Source of the DNA: Acidobacteriota bacterium
GTDB taxonomy: Bacteria; Acidobacteriota; Terriglobia; Bryobacterales; Bryobacteraceae
Reading direction: 5' to 3'
DNA: 46,135 nt
Assembly (NCBI GenBank): GCA_025350695.1
Contig: JANXXI010000078.1
Location: 1 to 46,135, forward strand
The position numbers and the translations under genes are program-made. This document shows positions 44,201-46,135 of this stretch, one piece after another. Positions within the stretch are counted from its first letter, which is position 1; every line of letters starts with the position of its first letter. A model generated the notes under the pieces. It was not told where the DNA came from. It was given only the letters and a program-made list of their open reading frames with translations, and did not search any database.

Positions 44201-45241
44201 GCGGGGCGCGATGGTGAGCCGAGCCGGGCAGTGCTGATGCATTCCTACGCGGATCGTTATACCCACGACTTTTTCTTTGAGCGCGACTATCCGGACGTTA
44301 AGGTTTTGGATCAGATTTTCACTTTATTGGCGGAGGAAGCGCAGCCCAAGGAGCAGTTGCAACGTCGATCAAGACTAGATTCCGACTTGTTCGACAAGGC
44401 GCTGGAAAAACTTTGGATTCACGGCGGAGCCGTCTTGGACTATGCCGAGAATTGCATGAAGGGGCAGCCGAGTTGGCGGAACTCCTATGTGGCGCATGGA
44501 GAGCAACGCAAAGAACAGATTGCCGGAATGTTGCGTTTCGCCGAGACCGACCAGTGCCGCATGTCAGCCTTGGTCCGCCACTTTGGGGACCTTTCCGATT
44601 CCCGGAAACCGTGTGGCATCTGTGATTTTTGCGCTCCGGAAAGTTGTGAAGCGCAGAAGTTCAGGCCAGCATCGAAGTTGGAACGGCGGGCCTTTGACAA
44701 GGCGGTCAGGATGCTGTGCGAACAGCCCGGGAAATCGACTGGACGCCTGCACACGGACCTATTTCCAAACGGCGAGATAACGCGCGACGAGTTTGAGCAG
44801 GTTCTGGGGGCGATGGCGCGCCTGGGTTACATTAGCCTAACTGAGGCTGTATTCGAGAAAGACGGAAAGCAGATTCCCTATCGGAAAGCTTCCTTGACGC
44901 GAGCGGCCAGCCACTTGGATGACACCTCTGAGGTGGATCTTCTTGTGAAGACCGTTAGCGCTCAACCGTCAAAGCGAGCTAAGGGCAAGAAGTCAGGAGC
45001 CAAAGGGAAGAAGAAAGCTTCGACTTCGGTCGATCCAGCGATAGAAAAGGGGCTGAGGGCTTGGCGGTTGGCTGAGGCGAAGCGCAAGAACGTCCCGGCA
45101 TTTCGCGTCTTGACGGATGCCTCGCTGATTGCGTTGGCCGAGCATCGTCCATCGAGCGTTGCACAATTGCTGAACATCCCCGGCATCGGCAAGAGCACGG
45201 CGGATAAGCATGGGGCTCAGTTGTTGAAACTGGTTCGGTGA
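41270..45241 (+). CDS. DNA topoisomerase III fused to RecQ helicase
   Basis: One 1323-residue frame. Residues 1-620 are topoisomerase III (TopB, type IA): LAEKPSVARDIAKVLGA (12-28), TOPRIM ATDAGREGELIFR (108-120) and active-site Tyr334 in LISYPRTDSRHL. A short linker (about 625-655) leads to RecQ: MPTGAGKSLCYQLP (697-710), IDEAHCISQWGHDFRPDY (795-812), TATAT (831-835) and QEIGRAGRDG (973-982). A zinc-binding region has Cys1096, 1115, 1118 and 1121. A winged-helix-like stretch, a basic linker (1233-1251) and an HRDC domain (about 1255-1323) follow. A GGAG sequence precedes the ATG by 7 bp. No frameshift or stop separates the halves. The DAGRE form of the TOPRIM motif is seen in other TopB proteins. 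The fusion would place strand unwinding and strand passage in one chain. Confidence 0.96.
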   Translation: MSTDSAGSIAVLAEKPSVARDIAKVLGANTKGDNYLHGNGYVVTWAIGHLAALAQPHEINPGWKSWRRDTLPMLPEDWPLVVYEKTKDQFETVRRILNSPKISRVVCATDAGREGELIFRYIYEAANCHKPVDRLWISSLTPDAIRKGFDIIKSASDYDGLADAARGRSRADWLVGMNLSRAYTLAFGEELSVGRVQTPTLAMLVERELAIRAFVPEDYKEVIATFCPKLSPEDGSYKGTWFRPQVTDGADKESLQKSMRLPADGKEATEIVARAEAGEAKVESIKREIQRMVPPFLYDLTELQRHANRLFGFTAQKTLDLAQALYEKHKLISYPRTDSRHLSKDVAATLPGVVKQLQPGYGQWFAEGTGERSLGRRYVDDGKVSDHHAIIPTNTPPGRASLSTEEGKIYDLICKRLLSAWHEDHQFAVTTVITLISTPGFADRYHSSGTVVLNQGWKILDLQADKKSKKSKEGVEADTAEQVLPPSLSEGQIQTVVDVIAAGKKTRAPRRFTEGTLLTAMETAGKTLDEKELSDAMKESGLGTPATRASIIEVLLKREYMLREGKSLAATDKGIHLIEVVHPEVKSPAMTGQWEAYLKRIEKGGAELGSFLKGIEEYVSEVVGKVGSRPVQSQSSKAPPVSQASTADKLSLEPKHHATYDSIEELLKEGFGFPSFRANQELVCRTVIEGKDALLVMPTGAGKSLCYQLPGVARGGTTLVISPLIALMEDQVAKLASRGFAVDRIHSGRDRGASRQACIDYLNGRLQFLFIAPERLRVSGFPEMLAKRKPSLIAIDEAHCISQWGHDFRPDYRMFGQHLPSLRPAPVIALTATATAVVQKDIAAQLGLDDASRFIHGFRRENLAIEVVEVSPGDRARFVAELLSDEDRLPAIVYAPTRKQVELLSAQLAEVTAAAGYHAGLEAARRKSVQERFLQGELKVMVATIAFGMGIDKSDIRTVIHTALPGSLEGYYQEIGRAGRDGEPSRAVLMHSYADRYTHDFFFERDYPDVKVLDQIFTLLAEEAQPKEQLQRRSRLDSDLFDKALEKLWIHGGAVLDYAENCMKGQPSWRNSYVAHGEQRKEQIAGMLRFAETDQCRMSALVRHFGDLSDSRKPCGICDFCAPESCEAQKFRPASKLERRAFDKAVRMLCEQPGKSTGRLHTDLFPNGEITRDEFEQVLGAMARLGYISLTEAVFEKDGKQIPYRKASLTRAASHLDDTSEVDLLVKTVSAQPSKRAKGKKSGAKGKKKASTSVDPAIEKGLRAWRLAEAKRKNVPAFRVLTDASLIALAEHRPSSVAQLLNIPGIGKSTADKHGAQLLKLVR

Positions 45242-45248
45242 ACGCGAG

Positions 45249-46085
45249 CTACGAGTCTTGCCGGAGAAGCCAACGGATAGCATTGTGCTGCAGCTTAACG
45301 TACTCGGGATTCCGGTGCACGTGGAGCAGGTGCCCAGGCGAAAGGTAGCAGACCCTGCCTTTGCCGTAATCGTAGGACCAACCTCCGGGCGCGGTTGTGC
45401 TTTTGTTAAACAACAAACCATCTTCGTTGACGGTTTCGAGGAAGATGTGTTTACGGTCTTTGTCGTAATCCATGTAGTGCTGTTCGTCGGTGACAACGAA
45501 ATCGCGCACTCCCTTGGTGATTGGGTGGTTCGGGTTGGTTACCTTTACTTTGAAAGTACGAATGGGCGGATGGCCGGCATAAGCCGCTCCAAGGACATGC
45601 CGAAAATCAGGATCGCCCAGGCCGACGTGGGTGACATTGTGGAAGAACATCGCCACTCCACCATTTTCGACGAATTTGCGGACGGCTTTTCCTTGTGCGG
45701 ACGTGATCCAATCCCTTGGTTTGACGGGCGAGGTTGGAACCGGCGGTTCGGAAATCAATTTGGGCTTACCGGTGGCGACCCAGGCGGCATTGCTGGTTTC
45801 GTCAGGGTAGCCGTCTGGCCAAAGCATGCCGTCACGATGAATGATCAGCATCTTGTAGCCGGTGAGAGTCTCTTCGTTCAATAGTTTGGTTTCGTCGGTG
45901 AAATCGATTGAAACTTTGAGATCACGTTGGATGTTGAGACTAAGGGCTGAACGGATGTAGTCTGAGTTATGGTATCGATCACCGATGAGGGCAAAAGCTG
46001 TAGCTTTTGGAGCGGAGTGGAGGATTTGAGGCGCTAGCGGAGCGCAGGCCATGGTGGTCAGTAATTGGCGGCGTGTTGGTTTCAT
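45249..46085 (-). CDS. ThuA domain protein (trehalose-utilisation family), Tat-type signal
   Basis: A 278-residue exported protein with a MKPTRRQLLTTMACAPLAPQ leader and a ThuA-like class I glutamine-amidotransferase-like fold. Motifs include LIIHRDGMLWPDG, KFVENGGVAMFFHNVTHVG, HPITKGVRDFVVTDEQHY and GKGRVCYLSPGH. ThuA-like proteins are linked to sugar utilisation, but their activity is largely undefined. It is convergent with topB-recQ (7 bp apart). The remaining bases to the right edge (46086-46135) hold nothing recognisable. Confidence 0.88.
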   Translation of the reverse strand: MKPTRRQLLTTMACAPLAPQILHSAPKATAFALIGDRYHNSDYIRSALSLNIQRDLKVSIDFTDETKLLNEETLTGYKMLIIHRDGMLWPDGYPDETSNAAWVATGKPKLISEPPVPTSPVKPRDWITSAQGKAVRKFVENGGVAMFFHNVTHVGLGDPDFRHVLGAAYAGHPPIRTFKVKVTNPNHPITKGVRDFVVTDEQHYMDYDKDRKHIFLETVNEDGLLFNKSTTAPGGWSYDYGKGRVCYLSPGHLLHVHRNPEYVKLQHNAIRWLLRQDS

Positions 46086-46135
46086 CAGCCAAATTCTATC
46101 TCATCGGAGAGGGGATTGGCGCTAGTGATGCTCTC

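Overview
The window looks like a chromosomal segment from an Acidobacteriota bacterium, most likely of the Solibacterales/Bryobacterales type. This is inferred from gene content, not from a database match. The pointers are a VWA protein of the kind common in acidobacteria, many Tat-type or Sec-type exported hydrolases (S9, M28, sulfatase, ThuA, acetylxylan-esterase-like), DUF3500, and moderate GC. No rRNA, tRNA, CRISPR array, phage or transposase gene was seen. Almost all of the sequence is intact single-copy genes packed into short operons.

Layout: 1-8171 is a minus-strand block with zwf-opcA-pgl (oxidative pentose phosphate pathway), then a CapA-like phosphatase, a GH5-like hydrolase, an S9 peptidase and the 5' part of scpA. 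A small orphan receiver-like gene and a 249-bp element with hairpin-shaped inverted ends (8587-8835) separate this from trpD. Then come sucC-sucD-ndk, ending in a clear terminator, an M50 protease and an M28 peptidase. A 454-bp region without a convincing gene ends in a bidirectional terminator. 15472-18080 (minus) holds phhB and a fused serine-hydrolase/NamZ protein of probable cell-wall recycling. 18098-24419 carries a MEMO family protein, an SDR, a membrane LytM peptidase with a good sigma-70 promoter, DUF3500, a beta-propeller and a sugar isomerase-like protein.

28670 to 24544 (minus) reads as one operon: MoaD-MoaE fusion, VWA protein, Hfq-like protein, inositol-phosphatase family protein, pyrimidine-nucleoside phosphorylase, terminator. 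28754-32287 (plus) is TPR protein, thioesterase, Gfo/Idh/MocA oxidoreductase and sulfatase, convergent with a large esterase.

34621-38810 is a compact cyclic-di-GMP module. A membrane HD-GYP/GAF/GGDEF protein is divergent from a receiver-less sigma-54 activator whose gene overlaps a PilZ gene. The shared intergenic region has a -24/-12 (sigma-54) promoter match facing the HD-GYP/GGDEF gene, and three near-identical operator-like palindromes 100-160 bp upstream of it. The three proteins and the sites look like one self-contained circuit.

41270-45241 encodes a single 1323-residue polypeptide joining topoisomerase III (TopB) to a complete RecQ helicase with zinc-binding and HRDC regions. It resembles a one-chain version of the RecQ-Top3 partnership. 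This and the c-di-GMP module are the two strongest points of interest. Other notable items are two enzyme fusions (MoaD-MoaE, serine hydrolase-NamZ), the divergent Hfq-like protein, and two palindromic intergenic elements touching gene stop codons (8587-8835 and 39721-39830).
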